Assembly: GCA_963678255.2 (NCBI GenBank)
Contig: CAXXTW010000002.1
Span: 682,001-746,000, forward strand
Reading direction: 5' to 3'
Length of the DNA: 64,000 nucleotides
Origin: G963678255 sp963678255
GTDB lineage: Bacteria; Cloacimonadota; Cloacimonadia; Cloacimonadales; WRIO01
Shown in pieces: positions 33,944 to 43,641 of this stretch. A model generated the notes under the pieces. The model had not been told where the DNA came from. It saw only the letters and a program-made list of their open reading frames with translations, and ran no database searches. Within the stretch, counting starts at the first letter, position 1. Every line of letters starts with the position of its first letter. Both the position numbers and the translations under genes were made by a program.

Positions 33944-35227
33944 ATGAAAAAAGTACTAGTAATTACATATTATTGGCCTCCGTGTGGAGGAGTTGCTGTT
34001 CAGCGTTGGCTAAAAATCAGCAAATATTTATCGATGTTTGAATGGTTACCGACCATAATTACAACTGAAAATGGTGATTATCCCTATATAGATCAAACTC
34101 TATTAAAAGAGATACCTAATGAGTTAAAGATAATCCGCACAAAAACACCTTCTTTTACTTCAATCTTCAAGTTTTTTGCTGGTAAAAATGAACCACTTCC
34201 TTTTGGGCACTTAAACACCAATAAAAAGGATAGTTTTTTAAAAAGAATCATGTTTTTTATAAGATCCCAGCTGATATGTCCAGATGCAAGAGTTATATGG
34301 AACAAAAGAGCCTTTAAGGCTGCAGAAAAAGCCATTTTTAATGGTCTTTATGAAGCAGTCATCACAACAGGTCCACCTCACTCTACTCACTTGATTGGAT
34401 TACAATTAAAAAAGAAATATAATTTGAAATGGATTGCTGATTTCAGAGATCCTTGGACTAATATTTATTATTATCAAATGCAGAAAAGAAATTTCTTAAT
34501 CAATGCTATAGACAAAAATTTAGAAAAAAAGGTATTAACTCATGCTGACGCTGTAGTAACAGTATCTCAGCAAATACTGAAATTACTCCCATCAGGCAAT
34601 AAATTTGTAATTCCCAATTCATATGATCCTGATGATTATGTTCATGCAGATTACCATAAGTGTGATGTTTTTCGAGTTAAATTTATTGGGGCAATGACGC
34701 CATCGCGAAAAGAGATCGTATTTTCTTTCATGAAGATGCTATCAGAGTCATCTTTTGGGAAAAAAATTGAGATTAGTTTAATTGGTTCAGGATTAACAGA
34801 AGATATATCGAAAGAATATAAAAATTTATTGATCAGAGATACTAATTTTTTATCACATAAAGAAGTCATTCAAGAGTGTGTTGACAGCGAAATCCTTTTA
34901 TTGGCAATTAATAAAACATCACATAATGAAGGAATTTTGACATATAAATTATTTGAATATATAGGAGCAAAGACATCGATATTGGGAATTGGTCCTACAG
35001 ATGGAGATGCATCAAAAATAATAGATGAGACTAAATCGGGGAAAATGTTTGATTACAATGATTATACAGGAATGCAGAATTTCGTTGATAACATTTATAA
35101 GAATTGGAAGAATGACAAGCTATTTAAGATTTTCAATGATCTTACAAAATACTCAGCACCTTATATAGCTTCACAATTTGCCGAACTCCTCTCTGATTCA
35201 ATAAGGGGAAAATATGTTAAAAAATAA
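33944..35227 (+). CDS. Family 4-type glycosyltransferase
   Basis: 427 residues, GT-B fold. The N-terminal motif is ITYYWPPCGGVAVQRWLKISKYL; WIADFRDPWTNIYYY and VVTVSQQILKLL mark the acceptor half. The C-terminal half has KFIGAMTPSRKE and YKLFEYIGAKTSILGIG, corresponding to the nucleotide-sugar site. It probably builds a surface polysaccharide or lipopolysaccharide. TTTAGGAG serves as RBS. First gene of a rightward operon; its end overlaps coaBC by 14 bases, an odd partnership that more likely reflects compact packing than a shared pathway. Confidence 0.88.
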   Translation: MKKVLVITYYWPPCGGVAVQRWLKISKYLSMFEWLPTIITTENGDYPYIDQTLLKEIPNELKIIRTKTPSFTSIFKFFAGKNEPLPFGHLNTNKKDSFLKRIMFFIRSQLICPDARVIWNKRAFKAAEKAIFNGLYEAVITTGPPHSTHLIGLQLKKKYNLKWIADFRDPWTNIYYYQMQKRNFLINAIDKNLEKKVLTHADAVVTVSQQILKLLPSGNKFVIPNSYDPDDYVHADYHKCDVFRVKFIGAMTPSRKEIVFSFMKMLSESSFGKKIEISLIGSGLTEDISKEYKNLLIRDTNFLSHKEVIQECVDSEILLLAINKTSHNEGILTYKLFEYIGAKTSILGIGPTDGDASKIIDETKSGKMFDYNDYTGMQNFVDNIYKNWKNDKLFKIFNDLTKYSAPYIASQFAELLSDSIRGKYVKK

Positions 35228-36380
35228 GAAAATATTATTAGGAGTAACAGGGGGAATAGCTGTATACAAAGCAGTTGATTTAGCAGGGAAGTTAACAAAA
35301 GCTGGTGCCATTGTTAAGACCATACTAACAAAAAATGCAATGGAATTTATCACACCATTAACTTTTCGATCCATTACTCATCAAACGGTTTCACATTTAC
35401 TTTTTAATCCTGATGCACCAATAGAACATATATCTTTAGCTGGTTGGGCAGATTTTATAGTTATCGCTCCAGCAACAGCTAATATCATCGGCAAAATGGC
35501 AAACGGTATTGCGGATGATTTACTTTCAACTACTTTAGTGGCAGCAACTTGTCCGATACTTTTCGTTCCTGCCATGAATGTACATATGTTTGAAAACAAG
35601 ATAGTACAATCTAATATAGAAAAATTGAAGGCATCTGGGTATTATGTAATGATCCCAGATACAGGACATTTAGCTTGTGGTTATGAAGGGAGAGGACGTT
35701 TTCCTGACTCAGCAAGTATTAAAGAATATATTGAAGTACTCAGTTCCTATGGTCAAGATTTAATAAATAAAAAAATACTAGTAACTGCTGGAGCCTCCCG
35801 CGAAACAATTGATCCCATGAGGTATATATCAAATCATTCTACTGGAAAGATGGGGATAGCCATAGCAAAGTCAGCTCATATCCGAGGAGCAGAAGTTAAG
35901 CTCATACACGGACATATTGAAGAACAATGCCCATATTACCTTGATCACAGCTTAGAAGAAAATGCTCAATCAATGTATGATTCTATAATGACCAATGAGA
36001 AGGAATACAATATCATTATCATGTGTGCAGCAGTAGCAGATTATACGCCGCATAATCCTTCTGAACAGAAGATAAAGAAAAAAGCTAGTTTAACACTAGA
36101 ACTTAGTCGGACAAAAGATATTCTTTTTGAATTAGGGAAACAAAAAACTGATAAACAAATCCTTATAGGTTTTGCAGCAGAATCAGAGAATATCAATGAA
36201 AATGCTCTGATTAAACTAGAGCAGAAGAATCTTGATCTAATAGTAGCAAATTCATTGGTTTTTGCAGGAAAAGACGATAATGAAGTAACTTTTATAACTA
36301 AGGAAACCCAGAATAGTCATTCAGGGACAAAATTCGAAATAGCTAATGATCTTTTAAATCAAATCAAAGAGTTATCATGA
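35214..36380 (+). CDS. coaBC: Bifunctional phosphopantothenoylcysteine decarboxylase / phosphopantothenate-cysteine ligase
   Basis: 388 residues, normal length. The flavin-dependent decarboxylase half (~1-175) has LLGVTGGIAVYKA, the catalytic His in PIEHISLAGWAD, PAMNVHM and the Cys in HLACGYEGRGR. The ligase half (~190-388) has VTAGASRETIDPMRYISNHSTGKMG and the Lys-rich KIKKK region. It converts 4'-phosphopantothenate to 4'-phosphopantetheine in coenzyme A synthesis. The four-base ATGA overlap with the SDR gene indicates translational coupling. Confidence 0.96.
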   Translation: MLKNKKILLGVTGGIAVYKAVDLAGKLTKAGAIVKTILTKNAMEFITPLTFRSITHQTVSHLLFNPDAPIEHISLAGWADFIVIAPATANIIGKMANGIADDLLSTTLVAATCPILFVPAMNVHMFENKIVQSNIEKLKASGYYVMIPDTGHLACGYEGRGRFPDSASIKEYIEVLSSYGQDLINKKILVTAGASRETIDPMRYISNHSTGKMGIAIAKSAHIRGAEVKLIHGHIEEQCPYYLDHSLEENAQSMYDSIMTNEKEYNIIIMCAAVADYTPHNPSEQKIKKKASLTLELSRTKDILFELGKQKTDKQILIGFAAESENINENALIKLEQKNLDLIVANSLVFAGKDDNEVTFITKETQNSHSGTKFEIANDLLNQIKELS

Positions 36381-37105
36381 AAAATGTAGTTATAATAGGA
36401 GCAAACAGCAATATTGGTTCAGGATTAGCAAAACATTTTTGGGATAAAAAGGAATTGGTTCATTTGTTTTATCACAAACATAAAAACCATATAGCCGACT
36501 TAGAAGATAAAGAAAGGATTTGTCTTTATCAAGCGGATATTATAGATTTTGAATCAATAAAAGGAATCACCGATAGTTTTAAGTTTACACCTGATATTTT
36601 AGTTATTTGCTCATCGCAAAGAAGCATTGATCATAAACCTATAGCAGAAATTGATTTATTACAGAGTCAGGAAATAATTCAGGTCAACTTTATTGGTATA
36701 ATAAATGTGCTAAAAGCCTTTATACCTCTTATGAGAAGTAATAGACCTAAGCATATCATAAGTTTTGGTTCCAATGTCACAAGAATCGGATTACCCAATG
36801 GATCAGTGTATTCAGCAACTAAGGCAGCATGTTCGAATCTTGTTCGCTCAGTATCAATGGAGGAAGCAACGAATAACCTATTTATCAACACAATATCACC
36901 CGGACCAGTAGAGATTGATGATTCACATTTTCCACAAGATTATATAAAATTTCGTGAAATCTATTATCAGAATAAAATTAAGAATATTCCTTTGAAAAGA
37001 CTAGCTCAAATTGAAGAAATAATTCATTTAACAGATTTTTTAACATCGGATCAAAACACCTATATCACAGGTGAAGAAATCTTTTTAACAGGAGGATCCC
37101 TATGA
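36377..37105 (+). CDS. Short-chain dehydrogenase/reductase
   Basis: 242 residues. The cofactor motif is IGANSNIGSG (~residues 7-16, variant of TGxxxGIG), followed by the catalytic Ser in ISFGSNVTR and Tyr/Lys in VYSATKAACSNL, then SPGPVEID. Classical SDR with NAD(P)H. The first glycine motif begins with alanine rather than threonine-glycine. Substrate unknown. It sits between coaBC and a DUF3108 gene, with four-base overlaps on both sides. Confidence 0.88.
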   Translation: MKNVVIIGANSNIGSGLAKHFWDKKELVHLFYHKHKNHIADLEDKERICLYQADIIDFESIKGITDSFKFTPDILVICSSQRSIDHKPIAEIDLLQSQEIIQVNFIGIINVLKAFIPLMRSNRPKHIISFGSNVTRIGLPNGSVYSATKAACSNLVRSVSMEEATNNLFINTISPGPVEIDDSHFPQDYIKFREIYYQNKIKNIPLKRLAQIEEIIHLTDFLTSDQNTYITGEEIFLTGGSL

Positions 37106-37860
37106 AAAAGATACAATTATTACTAATGCTATTATCAATTCTTTCCATACATTTATACTGTTTACAGGAAGGCGAGAGATTGGTTTTTGACGTAAAATAT
37201 GGATTTATATCGGCAGCAGAAGCAGTAATGCAGATCCAATCGATAGAATATGAAGGGAAAACACCTGCGTTAAAATTTATATCAGAAACGAAAACATACT
37301 CATTTTTTGACGCTATTTTCAAAGTAAGAGACAAGATTGAATCAGTTTGGGATAAAGATAAAAATGTTTCTCTTCGTTTTACGAAACAATTAAATGAAGG
37401 CAGATATAAACAGTATAGAATCCATACCTATAATCCTGTTGACAACACAAGCATATATTCGAGATATAATCATACCAGAAAAGATTTTTCAGAAGTAAAA
37501 ATGGGCATCCCTGAAAAAACCCAAGATATACTTAGTGCTTTCTATTGGATGAGAACACAAAAACTAGAAGTAGGTAAAAACCTAGAGGTTAATGTGACAG
37601 CAGATGGAGAAAGCCATATTGCCAGAATTTTAATTTTAAGAAAAGAAACAATCAGCACAATTTTTGGTAAAACGGATTGTTTGGTAATTAAACCAGAGTT
37701 AAAAGGGGAAGCCATTTTTAAGCAATCAGGAGATATTATCATTTGGGTAACGAACGATGAGTATAAAATACCAGTCAGAATGGAAAGTAAAGTCGTATTT
37801 GGCAGTTTTAAAGCAATATTACAATCTGCACAAAACGTACCGTATAAAGTGAAAAAATGA
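37102..37860 (+). CDS. Exported DUF3108 protein
   Basis: 252 residues. Signal peptide ~1-20. The mature part opens LQEGERLVFDVKYGFISAAEAVMQI, the characteristic DUF3108 start, and continues with strands SRYNHTRKDFSEV, GKTDCLVIKPELKGEAIFKQSGDIIIWVTNDEYKIPVRMESKV. It is predicted to be a periplasmic beta-rich protein; the function of the family is not established. It overlaps the SDR gene and queA by four bases each. Confidence 0.88.
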   Translation: MKKIQLLLMLLSILSIHLYCLQEGERLVFDVKYGFISAAEAVMQIQSIEYEGKTPALKFISETKTYSFFDAIFKVRDKIESVWDKDKNVSLRFTKQLNEGRYKQYRIHTYNPVDNTSIYSRYNHTRKDFSEVKMGIPEKTQDILSAFYWMRTQKLEVGKNLEVNVTADGESHIARILILRKETISTIFGKTDCLVIKPELKGEAIFKQSGDIIIWVTNDEYKIPVRMESKVVFGSFKAILQSAQNVPYKVKK

Positions 37861-38900
37861 TAAAAGACGATTTATATTTCTTAAAGAGTTCCTATCATTA
37901 TGATCTTCCAGAAGATTTAATAGCTCAGTACCCTTTGAATGACAGATCAGCCTCTCGATTGATGGTTCTAAGTAGAGAAACAGAGCAGATAGATCATCTT
38001 CAGTTTTCAGATATAACAAAATTTTTAAAAGCTGGTGATGTTCTTGTTCTCAACTCAACAAAAGTGATACCAGCCCGATTGATTGGTTTGAAAGACACTG
38101 GAGCAAGAATTGAAGTTTTATTATTAAGTCCTAAGACAGATAATATATGGGTTTGTTTAGTGAAGCCAGGCAAAAGAATGAAAGTAGGGTCAAAGGTTGT
38201 CTTTTCAGAGACTCTTTATGCAGTAGTTAATGATTTAGCAGAAGAAGGTTCTCGAATTATAGAATTCTTTCCCAAAAATGATCTGTGGGAAGAATTGAAT
38301 GAAATTGGGAATATTCCATTACCTCCTTATATTACCCGGCAAGCTGAAGATTCAGATAAAGATCGATATCAGACAGTTTATGCCAAGGAAAATGGGTCTG
38401 TAGCAGCTCCAACTGCGGGATTACATTTCACCAATGAAATACTTGAAAGTTTAAAAAGTATGGGTGTGGTAATCACCGAAGTTCAACTCAATGTTGGATT
38501 AGGCACCTTCAGACCTGTTCAAATGGAGAATATACTTGATCACCAGATGCATGAAGAACTGTGTCATGTTTCAGAAACAACAGCGGACATAGTTAATCAG
38601 GCGAAAAAAGAGAATCGAAGAATAATTGCAGTAGGCACAACGACGGTAAGGACGCTAGAAAGTTTTTCAGACAATAGTTTTCTAACCCATGGAACCAAGT
38701 GGACGAATATATTTATTTATCCAGGCAAAAAAGTAACAATAATTGATGCTTTAATCACAAATTTTCATATGCCTGAATCAACCCTTTTAATGCTGGTTTC
38801 AGCTTTTGCAGGGTATGATTTCATTATGAAAGCGTATCAAACAGCTATTCAAGAACAATATAGATTTTTTAGTTATGGTGATGCCATGCTAATTCTTTAG
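37857..38900 (+). CDS. queA: S-adenosylmethionine:tRNA ribosyltransferase-isomerase
   Basis: 347 residues, normal length. Motifs YDLPEDLIAQYPL at the N-terminus, DVLVLNSTKVIPARL, GSVAAPTAGLHFT, NVGLGTFRPV and ITNFHMPESTLLMLVSAFAG. It transfers the ribosyl part of SAM to preQ1-modified tRNA to form epoxyqueuosine. No other queuosine genes are in the window. The gene is translationally coupled to the DUF3108 gene (ATGA) and is followed after seven bases by birA. Confidence 0.97.
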   Translation: MIKDDLYFLKSSYHYDLPEDLIAQYPLNDRSASRLMVLSRETEQIDHLQFSDITKFLKAGDVLVLNSTKVIPARLIGLKDTGARIEVLLLSPKTDNIWVCLVKPGKRMKVGSKVVFSETLYAVVNDLAEEGSRIIEFFPKNDLWEELNEIGNIPLPPYITRQAEDSDKDRYQTVYAKENGSVAAPTAGLHFTNEILESLKSMGVVITEVQLNVGLGTFRPVQMENILDHQMHEELCHVSETTADIVNQAKKENRRIIAVGTTTVRTLESFSDNSFLTHGTKWTNIFIYPGKKVTIIDALITNFHMPESTLLMLVSAFAGYDFIMKAYQTAIQEQYRFFSYGDAMLIL

Positions 38901-38907
38901 GAGTATT

Positions 38908-39648
38908 ATGTTATCATTTGAACATCCTTTTATTAAACATTTTTACCAAATTCCCATGACTTCAAGTACCATGGATGAAGCAGAATTAATAATTAAAAAT
39001 AATTCTATTGAAGGTAATTTTCTATTAATAGCAGAACAACAAAGCAAAGGAAAAGGACGTAAAGGAAATTTATGGCACTCCCCTATCGGAGGATTATGGT
39101 TTACATTGGCATTATGGAACTATCAATTCCCTCCTACCATGATGTTATTTATGGGTAATATCATACGTAAAACCTTATTGCAGTTATTCTCATCTGGAAA
39201 TTTTCAGATCAAATGGCCAAATGATGTATTTCTGAATAAGAAGAAAGTTTGTGGAATTATCTGTAATAATATGGCTTCTCAGCATTATCACATCTTTGGA
39301 ATTGGCATTAACACCAATAATAAATCAGCTTATTTAGATGGTAATTATCAAAGCACCTCTATTCTTGATAGTTTGCATGAATCTGTTGATCATAAGCAAC
39401 TCTTGAAATTATTATTAGATAACATTAGTAATAATATCTCTGATTTTAATCACAATGGATTAAATTCTTTTATTGATGAATTTAACAAACACCATTATTT
39501 ACACGATAAAAGAATCATTGTTACAACAGATTATAGTTCTGTAGAAGGAAAATGCCACGGTATCAGTCATGATGGAGCTATACAGATTCAAACTGATGAC
39601 AATAGCATTATCCCTGTTTATGCAGGATCTATCACTCTGGTAGATTAA
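38908..39648 (+). CDS. birA: Biotin-[acetyl-CoA-carboxylase] ligase (no DNA-binding domain)
   Basis: 246 residues. Biotin/ATP motif SKGKGRKGNLWHS (GRGRxGRxW type), KWPNDVFLNKKKVCGI and FGIGINTNN. It attaches biotin to the carrier lysine of biotin-dependent carboxylases or decarboxylases. The N-terminal helix-turn-helix of E. coli BirA is missing, so it should not act as a biotin repressor. RBS TAGGAG. It ends 19 bases before the convergent radical SAM gene, and no clear terminator is seen between them. Confidence 0.93.
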   Translation: MLSFEHPFIKHFYQIPMTSSTMDEAELIIKNNSIEGNFLLIAEQQSKGKGRKGNLWHSPIGGLWFTLALWNYQFPPTMMLFMGNIIRKTLLQLFSSGNFQIKWPNDVFLNKKKVCGIICNNMASQHYHIFGIGINTNNKSAYLDGNYQSTSILDSLHESVDHKQLLKLLLDNISNNISDFNHNGLNSFIDEFNKHHYLHDKRIIVTTDYSSVEGKCHGISHDGAIQIQTDDNSIIPVYAGSITLVD

Positions 39649-39667
39649 TAAGACATTAAATTCGCTC

Positions 39668-42202
39668 CTAAGGATGTAATTTTTGTCTGATAATCTCTAA
39701 AATTCCAGCTTCTTCACGATTTATACCACATACACCCAGAAGTACATCAAAAACTGACGCACCAACAATATTTTTTTCTACATAGATATATTGGTCAGAA
39801 ATTTGAACCTGTATAATTATTTGTTTTAGATCGACTTCAACAGTTCTGTCTTTTTTCTTTTTTTGATATATCCATTGATCAACATTCCTAAATTGAGAAA
39901 ATCCGTTGATCATTCTTTCTCTTAAAAGATCAGGAATTTTAATTTGCAGGTTTTCTAGAACAAATAACTGGTTTTCAGTATATTTTCCCTTGGTTTGATA
40001 AGCAAATAATTCAATATTCTCAGGATAATGAGAGCTAATATTTTCAGCAATGACAAAATGAAATTTTAATCCAGGAATTTTAATATTCTGTAAATCAGAA
40101 TAAATAAACTCTGCTCTGACAACTTCAGTTACCCCTATCTCAAAAAACTCATTTAACCCTTCAATACCAATAGCTAAAGGGGGAGAAAAGCGGGTTTTAG
40201 GATGAGGGTTGAAACCTTCACTAAAAGCAATAGGAATGGATGATGATTGCAAAATTCTATGAATCATACGCAGAACATCCAGATGGTTAACAAACTGAAG
40301 ATAATCTTGACGAGAGTAATAAACTCGATAATAAAAAACTTTTTGTTGATTTTTAACTCTTTTACTTTTCAATTCAGGTAGTTCTTTACCAGTCCATTGA
40401 GTAAAGACAGGTTGTGTATCATCACAAGCACCACATTGAGAACATCCACCTTGACGACAGTCTTCAGTTTTTTCTTCATTTAAGGCTTTATTCCATTCAG
40501 AGAGTAAAAAATCTTTTTTAATACCAATATCGATGTGATCCCAAGGCAATACTTCGTCTAATTGGTTTTGATGGGAATATATCTTTAAATTCTGACCTAA
40601 AGACTCACCAGCATTTTTCCAATAGACAAAATTAAAGAATTCATTCCATCCATCTAGAATCGCTCCATTTTCATATGCTTTGATTAACCATTCAGCCCCA
40701 GATCTGCCAATTTTGGAAAAGATACCTTCCATTATAGAATTTTCAACAGTATGATATTTAACTTTAATAAAGCGAAATCTTTGTAAATAATGTTTAATTT
40801 TTAACACTTTTTCCAGTAAAATTTCAGGGTCATTCATACCAGCCCATTGAAATGGAGTAAAAGGTTTAGGGACAAAAGGAGATAGGGTGATATTTAAAGC
40901 GACTCTTTTACCAGTATGAGATATGATATTCTCAACTAAAGTAATAATACCTTCAACATCCTCATCAGTTTCAAAGGGCAAACCAACCATAAAATAGAGT
41001 TTAACCTGTTTAAAACCATTATCTTGAGCGAATTTTACAGCTTGAATGATATCATCTTCGGTAAAATTCTTATTAATCATATTTCTCAAACGTTGAGTAC
41101 CAGCTTCAGGGGCTAAAGTAAGTCCCGTCTTTCTAATCTGGTTTAAGAGATTAACCAGAGATCCATCAATGGAATCAATTCTAAGAGAAGGAAGAGCTAA
41201 GCTAACGCCCTCACTATTGAATTTATTGAGTAATTCAATTAATAGGGGTTTTATACAAGAATAATCGCTAGAAGAGAGAGACAATAATCCTGCTTCGTCC
41301 CATCCGTTTTTATTGATTCCTTCGATAATCTGTTGAATAACCCATTCTGGATTTCTTTCTCTTGTAGGTCTGTAAAACATACCTGCTTGACAGAAACGAC
41401 ATCCACGAGTGCAACCTCTCATTATTTCAGAAACGTAGCGATTATGAGTACCTTCCGGCCAAGGGACTAATTGATCGACATGGCTTTTTGTTCCTTTGTC
41501 AAAATCTTTAAACTTACGAGCAATAATCTTTACAGGAACCCCTTCAGTGTTTGGGACAATCCCTTTCCCAATGACTTCATCATAAAAACGAGGGACATAA
41601 AACCCTTCGATTTGAGCCACTTTAAATAGAATTTCTATTTTAGGGAGGTTTTTATTTTTCATAACACAATTTTTAAATTCAATAATGGCATCTTCACCTT
41701 CACCAATGAGAAATGCATCAAAGATATCAGCTAAAGGTTCAGGATTTAAAGCATTGATACCACCGCCAATAATCAAAGGAAAGCTATCATCTCTATCTTT
41801 ACTATAAAATGGGATCATAGAAATATCAAGCATATATAAGATATTGGTAAAATTCTGTTCAGTTTGCAGGGTAAAGCCCAATACATCAAAGTCAGCAAGA
41901 GCTACTTTGCTTTCAATACCAAAAAGAGGTAAACCTTCTTTTTTTAATAATTTAGCAAAATCAGGCCAAGGGCTGTACACTCTGTCTGCCATGCTATCTT
42001 TTTCATTGTTAAGAATACTATACAGTATTTTAATGCCTAAATGCGAAATACCAACTTCATACACTTCAGGAAAAGCTAAGCAGAAATTAACAGTATCTTC
42101 ATTCAATTCTTTATGACAAGCGTTTATTTCATGGTTGATATATCTTGAAGGTTTCTCTACATAAGACAGTAAATGCCTGTAATCAATTTTTTTAGTTTTC
42201 AT
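39668..42202 (-). CDS. B12-binding radical SAM protein fused to DUF2344
   Basis: 844 residues. The N-terminal B12-binding-like region has VYEVGISHLGIKILYS and FDVLGFTLQTEQNF, followed by a radical SAM core with the cluster motif RGCTRGCRFCQAG, which binds [4Fe-4S], and LTLAPEAGTQRLRN. A cysteine-rich segment RQGGCSQCGACDD (near residue 585) is followed by the C-terminal ~215-residue DUF2344 domain (FNPHPKTRFSPPLAIG). This joins the TIGR03960 and TIGR03936 families in one chain; in many bacteria they are two proteins. The reaction is unknown. Last gene of the ygiQ-dapB-dapF-RodZ-like unit. Confidence 0.9.
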   Translation of the reverse strand: MKTKKIDYRHLLSYVEKPSRYINHEINACHKELNEDTVNFCLAFPEVYEVGISHLGIKILYSILNNEKDSMADRVYSPWPDFAKLLKKEGLPLFGIESKVALADFDVLGFTLQTEQNFTNILYMLDISMIPFYSKDRDDSFPLIIGGGINALNPEPLADIFDAFLIGEGEDAIIEFKNCVMKNKNLPKIEILFKVAQIEGFYVPRFYDEVIGKGIVPNTEGVPVKIIARKFKDFDKGTKSHVDQLVPWPEGTHNRYVSEIMRGCTRGCRFCQAGMFYRPTRERNPEWVIQQIIEGINKNGWDEAGLLSLSSSDYSCIKPLLIELLNKFNSEGVSLALPSLRIDSIDGSLVNLLNQIRKTGLTLAPEAGTQRLRNMINKNFTEDDIIQAVKFAQDNGFKQVKLYFMVGLPFETDEDVEGIITLVENIISHTGKRVALNITLSPFVPKPFTPFQWAGMNDPEILLEKVLKIKHYLQRFRFIKVKYHTVENSIMEGIFSKIGRSGAEWLIKAYENGAILDGWNEFFNFVYWKNAGESLGQNLKIYSHQNQLDEVLPWDHIDIGIKKDFLLSEWNKALNEEKTEDCRQGGCSQCGACDDTQPVFTQWTGKELPELKSKRVKNQQKVFYYRVYYSRQDYLQFVNHLDVLRMIHRILQSSSIPIAFSEGFNPHPKTRFSPPLAIGIEGLNEFFEIGVTEVVRAEFIYSDLQNIKIPGLKFHFVIAENISSHYPENIELFAYQTKGKYTENQLFVLENLQIKIPDLLRERMINGFSQFRNVDQWIYQKKKKDRTVEVDLKQIIIQVQISDQYIYVEKNIVGASVFDVLLGVCGINREEAGILEIIRQKLHP

Positions 42203-42217
42203 TTATACTCCGGATAG

Positions 42218-42847
42218 TTAAATAGTTGGATTTAAAGGGCTTTCATTTCGTTTAAACAGAATATCCCCAATGTAATCTGTGGTATCATAGATGACTTGCG
42301 CATTATTTAATTGAATTTTATTCGTAGAGCCATCGGATTTTGTTTTTAAAACCTGATTTTGTTTTTCCCAAACTGAGTCAGTGGGAACAACGTTAACTTT
42401 CACATCTTTGTTTTCTTGTTTAGTATCTTTATTTAATTCAAAACTTTTCTTTAATTCGCCAAAGGATAGTTTTCCCTGATTATAGAAATAAATAACAACA
42501 GAGGAAAGAATAATAATAAAAATAACAAGAAAGACAGCATAGAAGAAATTAGAAGATAGCATGATCTTATTCTGACGTTTATGTTTAACTAAAGAAGTCA
42601 AAACGACAGTTTTTTGAGAGAATTCTTTTTCTAATAAATCAAAAGCAATTTTTTGATCACCATTAAGGCATTTAATCAGAGTATTTAAAAAAATCTTTGC
42701 ATGTCCTAAGTTATCAAAAGCACCAAATATATTGTTTTCGATATCAATAATCATATATATTTTTAATCTAGTCTTATCAGCAACATCATCTAAACTTAAG
42801 TTTTTTTCAATTCTTAATTGCTGAATATAAGAGCCAATATTCTCCAT
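42218..42847 (-). CDS. RodZ-like membrane protein with N-terminal HTH
   Basis: 209 residues. HTH_25-type domain ~1-70 (LRIEKNLSLDDVADKTRLKIYMIIDIE), one transmembrane helix ~105-125 (FFYAVFLVIFIIILSSVVIYF), then a low-complexity polar periplasmic tail. This is the layout of RodZ, which links MreB to the wall-synthesis machinery, but the C-terminal beta domain is short or missing. The neighbours dapB and dapF make a wall precursor, which fits a cell-shape role. GGGG precedes the ATG. Confidence 0.75.
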   Translation of the reverse strand: MENIGSYIQQLRIEKNLSLDDVADKTRLKIYMIIDIENNIFGAFDNLGHAKIFLNTLIKCLNGDQKIAFDLLEKEFSQKTVVLTSLVKHKRQNKIMLSSNFFYAVFLVIFIIILSSVVIYFYNQGKLSFGELKKSFELNKDTKQENKDVKVNVVPTDSVWEKQNQVLKTKSDGSTNKIQLNNAQVIYDTTDYIGDILFKRNESPLNPTI

Positions 42848-42855
42848 AATACCCC

Positions 42856-43641
42856 TTAAGAATAATAATACTTTCCTTCACAGGTAATTTTAATATTACC
42901 ATTTAGATACAATTGCTCATCTTTGTCAAGAAATACCCTGACGAATCCACCAGGTAATTGAACTTTTATATCATTATCAAGATTAAAAAGCTTCATTCCA
43001 AAGTAAGCAGAAGCAGAAGCACCTGTTCCGCAAGCTAGAGTAATCCCGCTGCCACGTTCCCAAACCATTACATTGATTTCATTTTTTGATATTATTTGGA
43101 CAAATTCGATATTAGCTCTATCTTTAAAGAAGGAGTGCATTTCTAATTTTGAGCCATAATAATTAATCTGATCTATTGACAAAGAATGATCATAGATGAC
43201 GAAATGAGGATTGCCCATACTGATATAAGCCCCTTGGAAAGGAATAGAATCAATAAGTAATTCAACCTTTTCAGATAAGACAGAAGGTGTCCCCATATTA
43301 ACAGTCACAGAGAGATCTTCTTCAATTATACCTTTTTTTAAACCAGATTTCGTTAAAACAGACATTTCTTTTTTCCCAGTGTTTTTAAAGATTAGATAAC
43401 AAACACTTCTCAATGCAGTTCCACACATTTCAGCTTCAGAACCGTCATTATTCCACATTCTCATTTCAACATCAGCATTAGGGGTAGAATTGATCACAAC
43501 AATTCCATCAGATCCAATGCCAAAGTGTCTATCAGAAGTTTTAATAGCTAAATCGGAAAAATCTAGATTAATAGGCAGATCTTTAAAATAAACATAATCA
43601 TTTCCCTGACCATGCATTTTAATAAAATCAAACTCTGGCAT
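42856..43641 (-). CDS. dapF: Diaminopimelate epimerase
   Basis: 261 residues. Both catalytic cysteines are present: Cys73 in AEMCGTALRSV and Cys204 in LACGTGASAS. The N-terminal FIKMHGQGNDYV and GIGSDGIV are also as expected. It converts LL- to meso-diaminopimelate, for lysine and peptidoglycan. It overlaps dapB by 14 bases, and eight bases separate it from the RodZ-like gene. Confidence 0.96.
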   Translation of the reverse strand: MPEFDFIKMHGQGNDYVYFKDLPINLDFSDLAIKTSDRHFGIGSDGIVVINSTPNADVEMRMWNNDGSEAEMCGTALRSVCYLIFKNTGKKEMSVLTKSGLKKGIIEEDLSVTVNMGTPSVLSEKVELLIDSIPFQGAYISMGNPHFVIYDHSLSIDQINYYGSKLEMHSFFKDRANIEFVQIISKNEINVMVWERGSGITLACGTGASASAYFGMKLFNLDNDIKVQLPGGFVRVFLDKDEQLYLNGNIKITCEGKYYYS